A stretch of DNA of 64,000 nt from Cladocopium goreaui (GCA_947184155.2 CAMXCT020001483.1:51535-115534), one strand, 5' to 3'; positions 1 to 9,194 are shown, counted from the stretch's first letter. Program-made: numbers and translations. The notes: a model not told the origin generated them from the letters alone.

Positions 1-102
1 GCGGCAATGGAAAATCTTCCAATGTATAGATGATATTCCCAGCGAACTAAACCTCCGTTTAGTTCGGGGATATTCCAGCCACATTTCATTGCTAGAGGCT
101 AC

Positions 103-220
103 CCTCTGGTAAACGTTTACATAACTATGGAAAGATCCACCATGTTGCATGGGAAATTCCACTATCATCCACGATTTCTATGGCTATTTTCAATAGCAAA
201 TGTAACAAATTCCCAGAGGA
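103..220. mobile_element. Family A TIR element, degenerate copy
   Basis: The left end reads TACCCTCTGGTAA and the right end is a decayed TTCCCAGAGGA. The interior matches the other family A copies in the window (AACTATGGAAA near the left end, CAATAGCAAATGTAA near the right). No coding capacity, so non-autonomous. Confidence 0.6.
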
Positions 221-253
221 AACCCTGGTTTTTCATTGATCAGGAGATGGGAT

Positions 254-346
254 TCATCTCCTCCCACCGTTCGGCGGCCAACCTGCGAGACGCCAATCTC
301 CCAGGTCACCCCAGTAGTTGGGAAACTTCTTGTTGTCTCCTCTCAC
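254..346 (-). CDS. Candidate exon, possibly 3'-terminal, of a minus-strand host gene
   Basis: On the minus strand an acceptor (TTCTCCAG) is followed by an open stretch that reads like real protein (motif NKKFPNYWGDLGDW). It runs into TGA at 256-254 unless the donor-like AACG|GTGGGA at 268 is used. Base composition is more GC-rich than the flanking intron-like DNA. It starts in phase 0. It lies beyond the last amylase exon I can phase (10602-10677, which ends in phase 2), so at least one joining exon is missing, or this belongs to another gene. Function not recognised. Confidence 0.4.
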   Translation of the reverse strand: MRGDNKKFPNYWGDLGDWRLAGWPPNGGRR

Positions 347-399
347 CTGGAGAAGTTTTGAACGAGATCTGAAGATGGAATATCCATGGGATGTAGATC

Positions 400-446
400 T
401 ATAATATAGTAATTTATATATACATATGTATATATATATATATATG
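400..446. repeat. AT-rich microsatellite, target of copia element 1
   Basis: A run of TA dinucleotides with ACATATG interruptions. The copia element starting at 449 is inserted here; the TA run resumes at 9526 on the far side. Confidence 0.8.
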
Positions 447-448
447 CC
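444..448. repeat. Target-site duplication ATGCC (left); right copy at 9521-9525
   Basis: ATGCC directly precedes the first TGTGA of the 5' LTR and directly follows the last TCACA at 9520. This 5-bp direct repeat fits Ty1/copia integration and shows that 449-9520 behaves as one insertion. Confidence 0.9.
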
Positions 449-772
449 TGTGAACTTTCATGCATGTATCCATGCCTGCCTTGATGTGACTTGCCTTGCA
501 TGTGCAGAGAAACCTTTCTTGCCGGTCCCATGACTGCCCAAGCACCAGTGGAGGGTTGTGGTTGCGGCATTAGGTGTTGGACACCTTGCGGTGCGGATTT
601 GCCATAGTGTTTCGGGGAAACATTGCGGTGCGGCTGCGGTTGGAGTGTGGCAGGGACCCACTACTTTGTCTGGTTGAATATTACATAGAAGGTTGGACCA
701 TCTATCCATTTGATTCCTTGCAATTTGGGAAATTGCCAGCTACCAGGGTGACTTGGCTCCTCGCCAATCACA
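449..772 (+). repeat. 5' LTR of copia element 1 (324 bp)
   Basis: Begins TGTGA and ends TCACA, a perfect 5-bp terminal inverted repeat with canonical TG...CA ends. Two more copies occur at 8857-9180 and 9195-9520. The interior has a G-rich stretch with GGTGCGG repeated twice. I see no clear TATA box, which is usual for dinoflagellates. Confidence 0.95.
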
Positions 773-773
773 C

Positions 774-785
774 TGGTAGCGGAGC
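774..785 (+). promoter_or_regulatory. Primer-binding site of copia element 1
   Basis: TGGTAGCGGAGC starts one base after the LTR end. It is complementary to a tRNA 3' end GCTCCGCTACCA. The implied acceptor stem starts with A1 paired to U72, a hallmark of eukaryotic initiator tRNA-Met, the usual copia primer. Copia element 2 has the identical 12-mer and the same one-base spacer. Confidence 0.85.
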
Positions 786-862
786 CCGGTGCTCCAGCTC
801 CTTTTGCTCCTTTGAGCACAGTTTTGCTGAAAGAGTGAGATCCAGGACCTACAAGTGGTAGC

Positions 863-3800
863 ATGCAGACTGCAATCGAAACACCAGTGCCTGGGGACGA
901 ACCAAGTCCCGTTGTCCAGCAGCTCCCCTGGAATAGCATACCGAAGTTCACGCCAGGGGTCACCAATGTCCAGGAATATGCTCAGAAACTGAAGTTTCTT
1001 GCTGCAATGTGGCCAACCGACCACCTTAGCCAGCTTGCACCGCGGGCAGCCTTGCTTGTGGAGGGCACAGCGTTCAAGAAGGTAGCCAGATTGGACCCAG
1101 CAAAGCTTCGTGTTAATGACCAGTCCGGCATAGCCCTTTTGGTTGATGCAATCGGAGGTTCATGGGGTGCCACTGAACTTGAAGAAAGATATGAGTTTTT
1201 CGAAAAAGCACTGTACGGAACAGTCCAAAGGAGTGATGAGTCCCATGATTCTTTCCTGTCCAGGATGGAAGCTAGCTTTGTAGAGCTGTTGAATCGTGAG
1301 ACAAAGCTTGAGGAGGTGCAGGCCTATGTTCTTCTCAGGCAATCGCTTCTTTCAGCCGAAGACAAGAAGCGAATCCTGCTTGAACACTCAGGGGAATTGA
1401 AGTACCAGCCAGTTGTCAAGTCCTATCGACTGCTTGAAAGTAAGTTTTTCTCTGAGGTTCAAGGGAATCGCCAAGGTGCCAAGACCAAGGTATACGATGT
1501 CAATGTGTCTGAAACGATTGACTATGACTCCAGGTCTCCTGATGATGTGTCAGCAGAGCGTGCCTTTGTGACAATGACTGAGGAGCCCGACCTTGACCTC
1601 GATGCCGAGTTCATGGACATCATGATTGCTGCTGAGGACCAGGATGCGTTGACAGTGAGCTCTTTTGAACAAGAGCTTGAAGAATTCTTGCAGGATGTCC
1701 CGGATATGCATGATGCTATGGTCTCCTATTTGGAGGCACGTTCCAAACTGTTGGAAAAGCGCCGCAGCCGCGGCTTCTGGCCAGTGAAGTTTGGTGACAA
1801 AGGTGGCAAAGCAGGTGGCAAGTTCAAGGGTCGTGGAAAGGGGAAGCGTCAAAGGGAACAGCTTCTCTCCAGGATCGCCCGATCCACATGTCGTATTTGC
1901 CACCAGAAGGGCCACTGGAAAGCAGAGTGTCCGAACCGGGATAAAGCATCCGATATGAATCCCACAGCAGCCGCCAATGTAGCTGAAGAGATGTCCGTTG
2001 TCGATGTTCATGAAGTTCTTTCTGAACCTGAGTCCTTGCTCTCCGGAACCGAAGATGTCCAGGGTTTCATGTCTCAAAGTAATGTTTTGTACTCCATGTT
2101 CATGAGCCATAAGCAAGATGAAACCATACATGATGCCTATGTTGTACAAGCATTGCATGATCCCATGATAAAGAATAAACTCAGGGATAGGATCCGAAAA
2201 GTCTTTGCCGGCGTCCATCGCCAGACAGAGCATCCGACCTTGCCCAGGTATGCTTTCTCAGTGAACTGCAGCCGAACCGATCAGCAAAGCCCTGCGATGA
2301 GTGTTCCAAGAGCTTGGAAGCAGCCTGAGCCTTTGCCTGATGTTTGCAATTTGGCCGCGTCATGCAACAAGCCATGTCATGCCATTTTAGATACTGGAGC
2401 CAGTCGTTGCGTCATTGGCGAAAGAGTTTGGCTGAAGTTGTTTGAACAGTTGCCGGAAAGCCTTCAGAAGAAGATCCGTAGGAAACCCAGTCAAGTCAAA
2501 TTCCGTTTTGGAAACAATCAAACCCTCCAGAGTGAATATCAGGTTCAAATGCCCATGTACAGCTCCCAGGGAACCGGCCGAAAGCTCCTTTTGACAATTG
2601 AAGTTTTGCCTGGCAGTACCCCCTTTTTGTTCAGCAAGAGGGCATTCAAGCAACTTGGGGGAATTTTGAATACCACCAACGATACCTGCTATTTGCAAAG
2701 ACTTGACCGGCAGATTCCACTTGAGTTGAATGCAACCGAATTGTATCTCATTGATGTTCGTCAGCTGTGTGCTTCGCCATCATCAAACAGTTTTTTTAAA
2801 ACATTTTCAAAGCTTGACAATTCATGGAGTGATCAATCGAAGGGAGTGAATTGTTCACAGGGTCCTGTGTTGTCATGTGAAGTTCCAAAGAATGAAACAC
2901 GTGTGGAAAATATCGCGCTGACTTTGGCTAAGCCAGCATCCAAGCCTACCGCATTACCGGTGCCTGACCAGCCTTTGTCAGTTGACAAACATGCCAACTG
3001 CTCCCATGATGGGCTCACTGCGCACTGTGGCGGAAGCCGTAGTGAGCCTCCTGACGATGTTGCTCCAGTTCATGATTCAGCAGTTGGAGATGCACCCCGA
3101 AAGTCCCGAGAATCCACCAGAAATGATGAACACCCTCTCCAGCATGGTCCAAGAATTGCAGAATCAACGAATGATGCTACAAAGCCTCATGTCCCAAGGA
3201 AGCCAGCTGCCGATTGCCCGAGATTCCACTGGCGCGTCAATGCCAACAGAAAGCTCACCCGTGCGTCCTGCTCCAAAGACACCACCGAACGTGGTCATAC
3301 CAAGGATTCAAGATGTGAACAGCCTGACAATGTCCTCTCAGAGGGTGTCCCAAGCACTGCAACGCCAGAACGAAAGCACAGCACCGGAGACAGCAACTGT
3401 AGTTTCCAGCCGTGTGACCAACTGGCAAGTCTTGGAGGAAAGCGAGGAGGAGGTGATCCTCGATATCGATGGACGCCGCATGGAAGTGAGTCCGGCAGTC
3501 CCAGTTTTGCCAGTGAGCTCGGCTCCAAGAGCCTCTGCACAGATGACAATTGGGGATTGGGGCCAAGTCAGAATCAGTTGGGGAAAGAAGCACAAGGGCC
3601 AAACATATGCCCAGGTCTATCATCGCGATCCTGGATACTTCCAGTGGGCCAATGCCCGCTACGGAAGCCTGACACCAGAGATTCAGGATTTCGTTCGATA
3701 TTGCCGAGTGCAGCAAGATCTGGAACAACATGCTTAGAATCCCAGACCTCCATACATTTAGTGGATCAAGAGTTTCATGATGAGGTTCACCAAGTTCGTC

Positions 3801-6800
3801 AACAATTGTCCAAAAGTGCGGTTCCTGGTTTGTTCAATGTTGGTCTTCAAGAATCGTTGAATGATGTCGAAGGGATTCTTCATGAAGCCTTTGTATCCCC
3901 AGCCTGGAGCCTGCCCAGAAAGCCATGCATTCTGCTGGAAGTGTATGCAGACTTAAACAGCCCACTGACCGATGCCATGAACCAATTGGGTTACTTTGCC
4001 ATCAGGTTCACCCGAAAAGACGGAGACTTGTCCACCACCGAAGGACGCAAAGCCCTGTGGAAACTCATTGATGAATACCAACCTTTAAACATATGGGTAG
4101 CACCTGAATGTGGTCCTTGGGGAGGTTGGAATCGTCTCAACATGTTCAAGAGTGTTGCCTTGTTTGACAAAGTGATGGCCTGGCAAAAACGTGAGGCATG
4201 TCACGTGGAGCTGTGTTCCCAACTCTGTGCCTTTCAGGTTAAGAGGAGCCGTCATTTTCACTTGGAACAACCCAATGGTTCCACCATGCCTCAGCTGCCT
4301 GCGTTTCAAGCCATCAGAGAAACCACCGAAAGAGCCAGTTTTGACATGTGTATGTTTGGTTTAAAACATCCGATCAGCCGCAGATTTCTCCGAAAGTCCA
4401 GTCAAGTGTTTTCCACAGATCACTCGATGGTTGTGAAGTTGCAGGCCTCGAGGTGTGATCACCGACACATGCATCAGCCGATCGAAGGAAGTGTCAATGT
4501 CAATGGACACCGCTTGCCACTGACGAGATTCTGTGCAACCTATAGTTCTGGCTTTGTTCACAAAATTGCTCGATGGTTGATTCAAAACATGCAACATGAA
4601 CTCATGGTGGGTGAACATGAAGATGAGCCTCCAGCAAAGAGAAGCCGATTTACCAACAATCCTCAAAAACGTTTCAAGTCATCTCACGTGATTGACCTTG
4701 ATGCAGATGCTTTTACTCCCAGCGTTCCAACATCAGCCTCAAGTGTACCCCTTCCTAGCCAACCTAGCGTGGAGGAAAACAATGTGGTCCCATCTCAAGA
4801 GTCCCAACTTGAGGAGAGTCAGCAACAGCATCATGCCCCTGAACTGCAACCCGTAGCAAGCGGTGCCAGAGAGAATGCTCAGCTGAGTGATCCAAAAGGA
4901 CCACCCTCAGTTCCTCGTGCGAATGAAGCTTGGAGAGCTATCTTCCAAAGCATGGAAGTTATCGCTCCACGTGTGGGCAATCTCTTGGTTGATGCTAGTC
5001 ATGCGGTGTTTGCTCAGGTACAAGCTTTGGTGCCACTCATGAATCTTCAGGTGATTTTTGTGTGTAGAGGAACAGAACGAATGCAACTGCCTTTGAACCT
5101 TCCTGATCGACAGGTGAACACCATACGTCACACTGTAAGCCTTCACCGTAACACAGGAGAGATTCATGACTTTGGTAGTGAAGAATGGACGAACCTTAAA
5201 CGCAGTTGTAGAATAAGAAATGCCGTTCCTTCCAAGCTCATGATCACATGTTTTGGTCCCCCAAGAGCTTTCCCTGAAGATAAGATCGCTAGTGAGCTTC
5301 CAATGCCTGAACCAGAACGCAAAGTTGTTCCACCTGTGAATGACGGGGCGCCCTGTCCTGACAATCCTGCGGTTGCTGCAAGACGTGTCTCCAAGCTTGG
5401 CCAAAATGAGATTTGTGAGGGATGGGCACCTCCTCCAATAGCCATACATGGACCCAAATTCCGAAACCTGAGTGAAGTGGAGAAAACGGATCTGAGAAAA
5501 CTGCACTTGAATCTGGGTCATCCAGATCCCAATGTGTTGGCCGAACACTTGAAGACACATCAGGCCGCTCCACATGTGGTCGAAGCAGCTCGTGAGTACG
5601 TTTGTGATGCCTGTGTTGAATCAGTAGGTCGGAAACACCAGCGACCTGCCAAACTGCATGAGCCCCGAGATTTCAATGACTTGGTAGGAATAGACGGATT
5701 TTATTGGTCTGGTTCCAAAGGTTTTCGTGTCCATGTTTTTCACTGCATTGATGAGTCATCACTGTTTCATCTTGGCAGGCGTTGTGAGACCCGAAATACT
5801 GATCAAGTAATTGATACTTGGTCCAACTTTTGGACATCGTGGGCAGGTGATCCCGACCAAGTCTACACCGATCCTGCCGGAGAATTCATCTCTGACAAGT
5901 GGAAAGAACTGATGACTTCAAAGTCCATTCAACTGTTGATTGCAACTGAAGCTTGGCAGCGAGGACGTGTAGAGAGACATGGCCAGATCATCAAGCGGAT
6001 GCTCACGCGTTGTGACCTTGAAAATCCCATTGGAAATTTGCAGGATTTTGACCGAACACTGTTGGCGTGCTTCCAAGCGAAGAATTCACTCATGCGTCAA
6101 AAGGGATTCTCACCAGAACAGATTGTCCTTGGAAAAGCCCGAAAGATCCCTGCTAGCCTATCCTCAGATGAAAATGCAGTAGCACATGATCTTGCTTTAG
6201 GAGATGACCCAGAGAGTGAATCGTTTCGAAAAACCTTGGAAGTCCGCACTCTGGCCAAAAAGGCTTTTCTGATCACCGACAATGACCAGGCCATTCGACG
6301 AGCCTTGCTGCGCAGATCCTGTCCTGTCCGAGGTCCTTTTGAACCTGGACAATTAGTCATGTACTGGGTCAAACGTCCCAAAGCCAGTCGACAAGAAGCA
6401 GGACGATGGCATGGACCTGCCAAAGTCATTGTACAGGAGAGCCAGACAGCCGTTTGGCTATCTCATGCCGAGCGACTTTTCAAATGCGCACCAGAGAGCA
6501 TTCGCCCCGCATCCCTGAGGGAATGGAACACCCACAGTGATAAAGCTCAATCCTGGATTCCAGAAACCAACCCTCAAACCCCAAATCTTGCACTGCCCAA
6601 TAGCCCTGACAATGTCACGGACTATGAACCAAGTCTTGCGCCTGAACCTGTCGTTGTCATTCCCCAGAGTTCCAGTACACCACATTCTTCAATACAACCA
6701 GAAAGTGAATTGTTCCCAGAACCTAACCAAGACCTTTCACATGAGAATTCTGAAATTCCCGAGGTCCCACCGAATCCACCTGAAATGATTGACCTGGATG

Positions 6801-8791
6801 CAGAGCCCGATGCTGTTGATGCCGCACTTTCCATGATGGACGCATTGCCCATCCTTCATTGCCATTCACTGACTTCTGAAGTCAATTGTGAATCGCTCTA
6901 TGAAGTGACCATGTTAGAACCTGGAGAGGCGACCGACTCTCCTAGTGATCAGATTCTCCTTGCTGAAGATGACATGCCAATGATCCAACAACCTCTTGAA
7001 TGTGAAGAACAACAGTGTTTTGTGTTGTCCGTTGACATCAGTGATCAGGATGTTCTGAAATGGTCAGCTTCAGCAAAACCCGAAGAAATGGTATGGGTGG
7101 CCAATGTGTGCAAGAGGGCCCGTGCTGAGGTGAGTGTCAAGAACCTTAGCTTGGAAGAAAAGATCCTGTTTGAAAAGGCAAAAGATGCAGAACTCAATTG
7201 CTGGATTCAAACTAGTGCCTTAAAACCCATACTTCGAAGGAAATTAAACCCTGAGCAAATTCTCCGAAGTCGCTGGATTTTAACATGGAAAGCTATCAAT
7301 GAAGAAGACAACACCAAACCCCAGCGAAAAGCGAAAGCTCGATTAGTGGTTTTAGGCTTCCAAGATCCCAAACTGTGCGAAGTTGCACGTGATTCACCAA
7401 CTCTGACTCGAGAAGGACGAAACACCGTTCTGCAGACAATTGCCAGCCAAAAATGGGATTTGTCATCCTTTGACATTAAGACAGCCTTCTTGCGTGGACA
7501 GTCTGATAAAGACAATCCACTGGCCATGGAGCCTCCACCGGAGTTACGTCAGAAACTAGGCCTCACTACCGATCAAGTTTGTGCGTTGGTTGGGAATGCC
7601 TATGGAAGAGTTGATGCTCCATTGTTATTCTACAAGGAATTTTCCAAACAACTTGACAAACTCCACTTCACGAGACATCCACTTGAACCCTGTATCTATC
7701 TACTTGAAACTACACAAGGTAACCAACGTACCCTGCATGGCATCATTGGTACCCATGTGGATGATGGAGTGTGTGGTGGTGACTCTTACTTTTATGCCCA
7801 ATTGGATGCCTTGAAGAAGGTCTTGCCATTTGGATCATTTAAGCAGCGTAAATTTGTATTTACCGGGATTCACCTTGAGCAACTGCCTGACTTCAGTATC
7901 ATGGCCTCACAAGAGGAATATGTGAGGAACATTCCTGCCATTGATGTTGGAAAATCCCGTCGAGCCACACCGGATGCCTTCATCAATGACATTGAGTTGA
8001 ACAAACTCCGTGGTTTAATTGGAAGTCTTCAATATGCAGTGTCTCATACCCGACCTGATATTGCTGCAAAGCTTGGCGAAGTCCAGGTTTCTGTTTCCAA
8101 GGCCACGGTCCAGACTCTTCTATTGGCAAACAAAGTTTTGAGAGAGGCTCAAGAGCATGGTCATGTGAAGATATGCTTTAGAAGCATTCCAGTGGATCAA
8201 CTGACTCATGTAAGTTTTGGAGATGCCTCGTTTGCAAGTGCAAAACAACTGTCTTCCTTTCAGGGAACCTTAATCTGCGCCACGAATCATGAACTGGATC
8301 TTAACAAGAAAGCTCCAATCAGTCCTTTGACCTGGACCTCCAAGAAGATTTCACGTGTGGTTCGCTCGACATTGTCAGCAGAAGCATATTCAATGTCAGC
8401 AAGCGTAGATCGTTTAGGCTGGATGCGACTTTTATGGGGAACCATTCACATTGCTCAGTTTGACTGGCGTGATCCTCTCCGTGGATTTAAATCACTTCCT
8501 AAAGCAACTATTGTCACAGATTGCAAAAGTTTGTTTGATTTGGTTAGCCGAACCGCTATGCCATCTTGCGAAGAGTTTAGGACTACCCTTGAAGTCTTGC
8601 TCATCAAAGAAAGGTGTCAGGAGCATTGCCATTTCAGGTGGATTCCGACGTCATTGCAGGTGGCTGATGCATTAACCAAACCTATGGACCCAATTCTTCT
8701 GAGACAAGTGTTATCCTCTGGTTGCTTTCAACTGTTCGATGAAAATGAATCCTTGGAGCGTAACGCTCATCGTAAGCAAGCTGTTCAATAG
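863..8791 (+). CDS. Gag-Pol polyprotein of copia element 1 (2642 aa)
   Basis: One uninterrupted ORF starting 77 nt after the PBS. N-terminal gag is followed by a CX2CX4HX4C zinc knuckle (C343, C346, H351, C356) for RNA packaging. Aspartic protease has DTGA at 510-513. A low-complexity stretch follows that overlaps another ORF. A methyltransferase-like module lies around residues 1022-1260 (LLEVYADLNSP, then CGPWGGW at C1083, then EQPNGS at E1135). Integrase shows GHPDPN and CDAC of the zinc-binding head and catalytic D1611, D1670, E1704 (33 residues between the last two, against the usual 35). RT has HVDD (D2300, D2301), where many copia elements have YVDD. RNase H has TDCKSL (D2553) and ends ADALTKPM. 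The length, about twice a plant copia polyprotein, is explained by the inserted region. Confidence 0.95.
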   Translation: MQTAIETPVPGDEPSPVVQQLPWNSIPKFTPGVTNVQEYAQKLKFLAAMWPTDHLSQLAPRAALLVEGTAFKKVARLDPAKLRVNDQSGIALLVDAIGGSWGATELEERYEFFEKALYGTVQRSDESHDSFLSRMEASFVELLNRETKLEEVQAYVLLRQSLLSAEDKKRILLEHSGELKYQPVVKSYRLLESKFFSEVQGNRQGAKTKVYDVNVSETIDYDSRSPDDVSAERAFVTMTEEPDLDLDAEFMDIMIAAEDQDALTVSSFEQELEEFLQDVPDMHDAMVSYLEARSKLLEKRRSRGFWPVKFGDKGGKAGGKFKGRGKGKRQREQLLSRIARSTCRICHQKGHWKAECPNRDKASDMNPTAAANVAEEMSVVDVHEVLSEPESLLSGTEDVQGFMSQSNVLYSMFMSHKQDETIHDAYVVQALHDPMIKNKLRDRIRKVFAGVHRQTEHPTLPRYAFSVNCSRTDQQSPAMSVPRAWKQPEPLPDVCNLAASCNKPCHAILDTGASRCVIGERVWLKLFEQLPESLQKKIRRKPSQVKFRFGNNQTLQSEYQVQMPMYSSQGTGRKLLLTIEVLPGSTPFLFSKRAFKQLGGILNTTNDTCYLQRLDRQIPLELNATELYLIDVRQLCASPSSNSFFKTFSKLDNSWSDQSKGVNCSQGPVLSCEVPKNETRVENIALTLAKPASKPTALPVPDQPLSVDKHANCSHDGLTAHCGGSRSEPPDDVAPVHDSAVGDAPRKSRESTRNDEHPLQHGPRIAESTNDATKPHVPRKPAADCPRFHWRVNANRKLTRASCSKDTTERGHTKDSRCEQPDNVLSEGVPSTATPERKHSTGDSNCSFQPCDQLASLGGKRGGGDPRYRWTPHGSESGSPSFASELGSKSLCTDDNWGLGPSQNQLGKEAQGPNICPGLSSRSWILPVGQCPLRKPDTRDSGFRSILPSAARSGTTCLESQTSIHLVDQEFHDEVHQVRQQLSKSAVPGLFNVGLQESLNDVEGILHEAFVSPAWSLPRKPCILLEVYADLNSPLTDAMNQLGYFAIRFTRKDGDLSTTEGRKALWKLIDEYQPLNIWVAPECGPWGGWNRLNMFKSVALFDKVMAWQKREACHVELCSQLCAFQVKRSRHFHLEQPNGSTMPQLPAFQAIRETTERASFDMCMFGLKHPISRRFLRKSSQVFSTDHSMVVKLQASRCDHRHMHQPIEGSVNVNGHRLPLTRFCATYSSGFVHKIARWLIQNMQHELMVGEHEDEPPAKRSRFTNNPQKRFKSSHVIDLDADAFTPSVPTSASSVPLPSQPSVEENNVVPSQESQLEESQQQHHAPELQPVASGARENAQLSDPKGPPSVPRANEAWRAIFQSMEVIAPRVGNLLVDASHAVFAQVQALVPLMNLQVIFVCRGTERMQLPLNLPDRQVNTIRHTVSLHRNTGEIHDFGSEEWTNLKRSCRIRNAVPSKLMITCFGPPRAFPEDKIASELPMPEPERKVVPPVNDGAPCPDNPAVAARRVSKLGQNEICEGWAPPPIAIHGPKFRNLSEVEKTDLRKLHLNLGHPDPNVLAEHLKTHQAAPHVVEAAREYVCDACVESVGRKHQRPAKLHEPRDFNDLVGIDGFYWSGSKGFRVHVFHCIDESSLFHLGRRCETRNTDQVIDTWSNFWTSWAGDPDQVYTDPAGEFISDKWKELMTSKSIQLLIATEAWQRGRVERHGQIIKRMLTRCDLENPIGNLQDFDRTLLACFQAKNSLMRQKGFSPEQIVLGKARKIPASLSSDENAVAHDLALGDDPESESFRKTLEVRTLAKKAFLITDNDQAIRRALLRRSCPVRGPFEPGQLVMYWVKRPKASRQEAGRWHGPAKVIVQESQTAVWLSHAERLFKCAPESIRPASLREWNTHSDKAQSWIPETNPQTPNLALPNSPDNVTDYEPSLAPEPVVVIPQSSSTPHSSIQPESELFPEPNQDLSHENSEIPEVPPNPPEMIDLDAEPDAVDAALSMMDALPILHCHSLTSEVNCESLYEVTMLEPGEATDSPSDQILLAEDDMPMIQQPLECEEQQCFVLSVDISDQDVLKWSASAKPEEMVWVANVCKRARAEVSVKNLSLEEKILFEKAKDAELNCWIQTSALKPILRRKLNPEQILRSRWILTWKAINEEDNTKPQRKAKARLVVLGFQDPKLCEVARDSPTLTREGRNTVLQTIASQKWDLSSFDIKTAFLRGQSDKDNPLAMEPPPELRQKLGLTTDQVCALVGNAYGRVDAPLLFYKEFSKQLDKLHFTRHPLEPCIYLLETTQGNQRTLHGIIGTHVDDGVCGGDSYFYAQLDALKKVLPFGSFKQRKFVFTGIHLEQLPDFSIMASQEEYVRNIPAIDVGKSRRATPDAFINDIELNKLRGLIGSLQYAVSHTRPDIAAKLGEVQVSVSKATVQTLLLANKVLREAQEHGHVKICFRSIPVDQLTHVSFGDASFASAKQLSSFQGTLICATNHELDLNKKAPISPLTWTSKKISRVVRSTLSAEAYSMSASVDRLGWMRLLWGTIHIAQFDWRDPLRGFKSLPKATIVTDCKSLFDLVSRTAMPSCEEFRTTLEVLLIKERCQEHCHFRWIPTSLQVADALTKPMDPILLRQVLSSGCFQLFDENESLERNAHRKQAVQ
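2982..3737 (+). CDS. Nested +1-frame ORF within gag-pol of copia element 1 (251 aa)
   Basis: An ATG-initiated ORF lying wholly inside gag-pol, shifted +1, between protease and methyltransferase-like module. The N-terminal half is Met/Gln/Leu-rich and looks coiled-coil forming (LSSMVQELQNQRMMLQSL). The C-terminus holds a compact domain near residue 200 (WGKKHKGQTYAQVY, then DPGYFQW). Copia element 2 has an ORF in the same relative frame and place with the same domain (FGKTHVGKSY...WVLWF), while the gag-pol frame there is low-complexity in both. The domain resembles short GK-x-x-G...Y...W modules seen at the C-terminus of ExoX-like exonucleases; that is a resemblance only. Translation could use internal initiation or frameshifting; I see no obvious slippery site. 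Confidence 0.6.
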   Translation: MTNMPTAPMMGSLRTVAEAVVSLLTMLLQFMIQQLEMHPESPENPPEMMNTLSSMVQELQNQRMMLQSLMSQGSQLPIARDSTGASMPTESSPVRPAPKTPPNVVIPRIQDVNSLTMSSQRVSQALQRQNESTAPETATVVSSRVTNWQVLEESEEEVILDIDGRRMEVSPAVPVLPVSSAPRASAQMTIGDWGQVRISWGKKHKGQTYAQVYHRDPGYFQWANARYGSLTPEIQDFVRYCRVQQDLEQHA

Positions 8792-8840
8792 ATCCGAGAA
8801 CAACAGAATGGAGCCTTCAATAAGTCGAAAGTCACATCAA

Positions 8841-8856
8841 AAGAATTTTAGAGGAG
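8841..8856 (+). promoter_or_regulatory. Polypurine tract of copia element 1
   Basis: AAGAATTTTAGAGGAG directly abuts the next LTR. The purine run GAGGAG at the LTR edge is where plus-strand DNA synthesis would be primed. Confidence 0.8.
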
Positions 8857-9180
8857 TGTGAACTTTCATGCATGTATCCATGCCTGCCTTGATGTGACTT
8901 GCCTTGCATGTGCAGAGAAACCTTTCTTGCCGGTCCCATGACTGCCCAAGCACCAGTGGAGGGTTGTGGTTGCGGCATTAGGTGTTGGACACCTTGCGGT
9001 GCGGATTTGCCATAGTGTTTCGGGGAAACATTGCGGTGCGGCTGCGGTTGGAGTGTGGCAGGGACCCACTACTTTGTCTGGTTGAATAGTACATAGAAGG
9101 TTGGACCATCTATCCATTTGATTCCTTGCAATTTGGGAAATTGCCAGCTACCAGGGTGATTTGGTTCCACGCCAATCACA
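8857..9180 (+). repeat. Middle LTR of copia element 1 (324 bp)
   Basis: Full-length TGTGA...TCACA. It differs from the 5' LTR by four substitutions, one near 9089 and three near its 3' end. It is followed at once by a second PPT fragment and another LTR, so it is not the outer boundary of the insertion. Confidence 0.95.
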
Positions 9181-9194
9181 GAATTTTAGAGGAG
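9181..9194 (+). repeat. Duplicated polypurine-tract fragment between two LTRs
   Basis: GAATTTTAGAGGAG, identical to 8843-8856. This internal-end sequence should occur once, before the 3' LTR. Here a second copy joins two complete LTRs. Confidence 0.9.

Noticed and set aside
1550..2233. 227-codon antisense ORF inside gag-pol of element 1
   Set aside because: Shadow of the coding strand; no domain and no counterpart in element 2.
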